This document shows positions 22,008 to 23,149 of a stretch of 23,149 nt of DNA, one piece after another. Origin of the DNA: UBA3206 sp963623875. GTDB taxonomy: Bacteria; Bacillota_I; Bacilli_A; Acholeplasmatales; Anaeroplasmataceae. The number at the start of each line of letters is the position of its first letter. The first letter of the stretch is position 1. Under the pieces are notes generated by a model, which saw only the letters and a list, made by a program, of their open reading frames with translations, was not told the DNA's origin and did not search any database. The translations under genes were made by a program, and so were the position numbers. The stretch is taken from contig CAVFNL010000010.1 in assembly GCA_963623875.1 (NCBI GenBank), positions 1 through 23,149 on the forward strand, read 5' to 3'.

Positions 22008-23149
22008 TTAATTGTACTTATTAATTTCAGTAACATTATAAGATGTTGAGTTGTTAATAGTAGGTGCGCCACTTGGATATCCAGCCGCATTATCTAATAC
22101 AAGACTAGCTCCACTTATAACCTTCACCTTAGAATCTCCAACCTTTCCTTGAACTGTATTATTTTCATCATTGTTCAAATTAATAGTAACATCTTTAGAA
22201 ACATTTACAACACCACTTCTTGCAAGTATTCCACATCCATTAATAATGTTAAAAGTTCCACCATTTACATTCCAAGTATCAGAGTTTGCAGCATAAATTC
22301 CACATGCAATATAACCTGCAGATTTAATATTTCCGTTAAATACGCCACCATTAATTGTGATTGTATTATGTCCATAGTCAGTTGTAGCATTAACAGTACC
22401 ATTAGTACCTAAAACAGCATTATCATAAGCAGTATATGTTCCTGAATTGATAGTAATAACACTTGTACTGAAACTCATTACTGCAAATTCTTGAGCCTCA
22501 ATTGTAACATCATTTAATTCAAGTGTCGATTTATCACATACTTGAACACCACAATTTGTTGTTGATTTGATTAATCCAGTTCCTTGAAGTTTTACGATAC
22601 CACCATCTTTAACCATTAAAACTGTATTCGAATATTTAATAGTATGACCATTCATATCAATAGTTACATTTTTTGCTGATATGTTTACTTGTTTTTCAAT
22701 ATCTTTATTTAAAACAACATTTGAACCATCTACAAGATTATCTAGATTATCAACTAAATTCACAGATGTAGCAGTCTTTGTTACTCCGGCAACTTTAACT
22801 TCAGGTGCAGTTGTAACTGTACTTGCTACTTTTACCGCAACAGTTTCAATAACTGAATCTACTTTAACACTATTTCCTGTAACAACAACAGTTTGTACAG
22901 AAGCGCCACTTTCAACAGCAACTCTACCTGCTTTAACTTCTATATTTGTAACTTTTCCATATTCATGGAATGAATTAGCCGCAACAGCTTCAATATTAAC
23001 TTTTTTAGCTGCTTCATAATGTTTTACGCTACTATTAGCAGCATTAACATTTAATGTAGTATTGTCATTAGTTCTAATTACTACATTATTAGATGCAGTT
23101 GTTGTGTAATTAACTGTTAATACTTTAGTATTATCGCCAATATCAAATC
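22008..23149 (-). CDS. Secreted beta-helix-like surface protein, C-terminal part (5' end outside window)
   Basis: The frame is open from the right edge to the stop at 22008-22010, giving 379 visible residues, so the protein is larger. A GTG at 22761-22763 could be mistaken for its start, but the frame continues upstream without a break and no SD is evident there. Composition is rich in Thr, Val, Asn, Ala and Gly with few charges. The visible N-terminal 125 residues are short beta-strand repeats (VEVKAGRVAVESGASV-like). From about residue 140 the pattern is right-handed beta-helix / pectate-lyase-like: NVTIDMNGHTI, TITINGGVFNG and WNVNGGTFNI. Four cysteines occur in that part (NCGVQVC, ACGIY, GCGIL give possible ladder positions). 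The C-terminus has no LPxTG, hydrophobic tail or other anchor. Cell-surface adhesion or glycan binding is inferred. Confidence 0.8.
   Translation of the reverse strand, partial: FDIGDNTKVLTVNYTTTASNNVVIRTNDNTTLNVNAANSSVKHYEAAKKVNIEAVAANSFHEYGKVTNIEVKAGRVAVESGASVQTVVVTGNSVKVDSVIETVAVKVASTVTTAPEVKVAGVTKTATSVNLVDNLDNLVDGSNVVLNKDIEKQVNISAKNVTIDMNGHTIKYSNTVLMVKDGGIVKLQGTGLIKSTTNCGVQVCDKSTLELNDVTIEAQEFAVMSFSTSVITINSGTYTAYDNAVLGTNGTVNATTDYGHNTITINGGVFNGNIKSAGYIACGIYAANSDTWNVNGGTFNIINGCGILARSGVVNVSKDVTINLNNDENNTVQGKVGDSKVKVISGASLVLDNAAGYPSGAPTINNSTSYNVTEINKYN

Noticed and set aside
22008..22763. Surface protein beginning at GTG 22763 (251 residues)
   Set aside because: The same frame stays open to the right edge with matching composition and beta-repeat pattern, and there is no SD before the GTG, so the gene is partial rather than short.
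22149..23019. Plus-strand open frames of 87 and 112 codons opposite the surface-protein gene
   Set aside because: They mirror the repetitive Thr/Val/Ala coding on the minus strand, have no SD or promoter, and resemble no known protein.
1..23149. CRISPR array, rRNA operon, T-box or other known riboswitch
   Set aside because: No regularly spaced repeats and no conserved rRNA or riboswitch core sequences were found on either strand, and the 5' leaders of the genes are mostly too short to hold a riboswitch.

Overview
The window is low-G+C DNA (about 30 % by eye) from a bacterium of the Firmicutes/Bacilli type. The evidence is the set of informational and MEP-pathway genes, a gene order close to the Bacillus subtilis nusB-xseA-xseB-dxs-tlyA-recN cluster, and Shine-Dalgarno (SD) sites of the GGTGAT / AGGAGG type. 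The standard genetic code is used: Trp is TGG, and dxs and tlyA end in TGA, so this is not a UGA=Trp Mollicute. A streamlined, possibly uncultured gut Bacilli lineage (RF39- or Erysipelotrichales-like) is plausible, but that is inference.

Layout. 1-326: non-coding, with an unexplained G+C-richer patch. 327-2688 (minus): a membrane-anchored thioredoxin-fold protein lacking CxxC, then argS. 2760-4941 (minus): cshB-like DEAD-box helicase and degV, divergent from ispH (5026-5877, plus). 5885-6391: an internally deleted IS3/IS150-type insertion sequence with both terminal inverted repeats. 6408-8081 (minus): dinB and a HIT protein. 8165-8335 (plus): a small TTG-start membrane protein. 8361-14727 (minus): nusB-xseA-xseB-dxs-tlyA-recN as one compact operon with overlapping genes and a good promoter. 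14824-18977 (minus): rdgB, a YfcE-type phosphodiesterase and a 1049-residue helical-GAF-PAS-GGDEF-EAL protein whose GGDEF and EAL signatures are both degenerate. 19058-19816 (plus): a CPBP intramembrane protease, convergent and overlapping by 20 bp with a minus-strand pair (an unrecognised cysteine-bearing protein plus an ankyrin-repeat protein). 22008-23149 (minus): the C-terminal part of a secreted beta-helix-like surface protein that runs off the right edge.

How it fits together. Most genes are housekeeping: arginyl-tRNA charging, isoprenoid precursor synthesis (dxs and ispH, the first and last MEP steps), DNA repair (recN, exonuclease VII, Pol IV), RNA metabolism (cshB, nusB, tlyA) and nucleotide-pool cleaning (rdgB). 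The less ordinary parts are the degenerate c-di-GMP-type signalling protein, the ankyrin/cysteine-protein pair beside a surface protein, a convergent gene pair in which each gene carries the other's terminator inside its coding sequence, and several promoters (extended -10) placed so that the predicted transcript starts at the Shine-Dalgarno. I did not find an unmistakable new defence system, CRISPR array, tRNA or rRNA.
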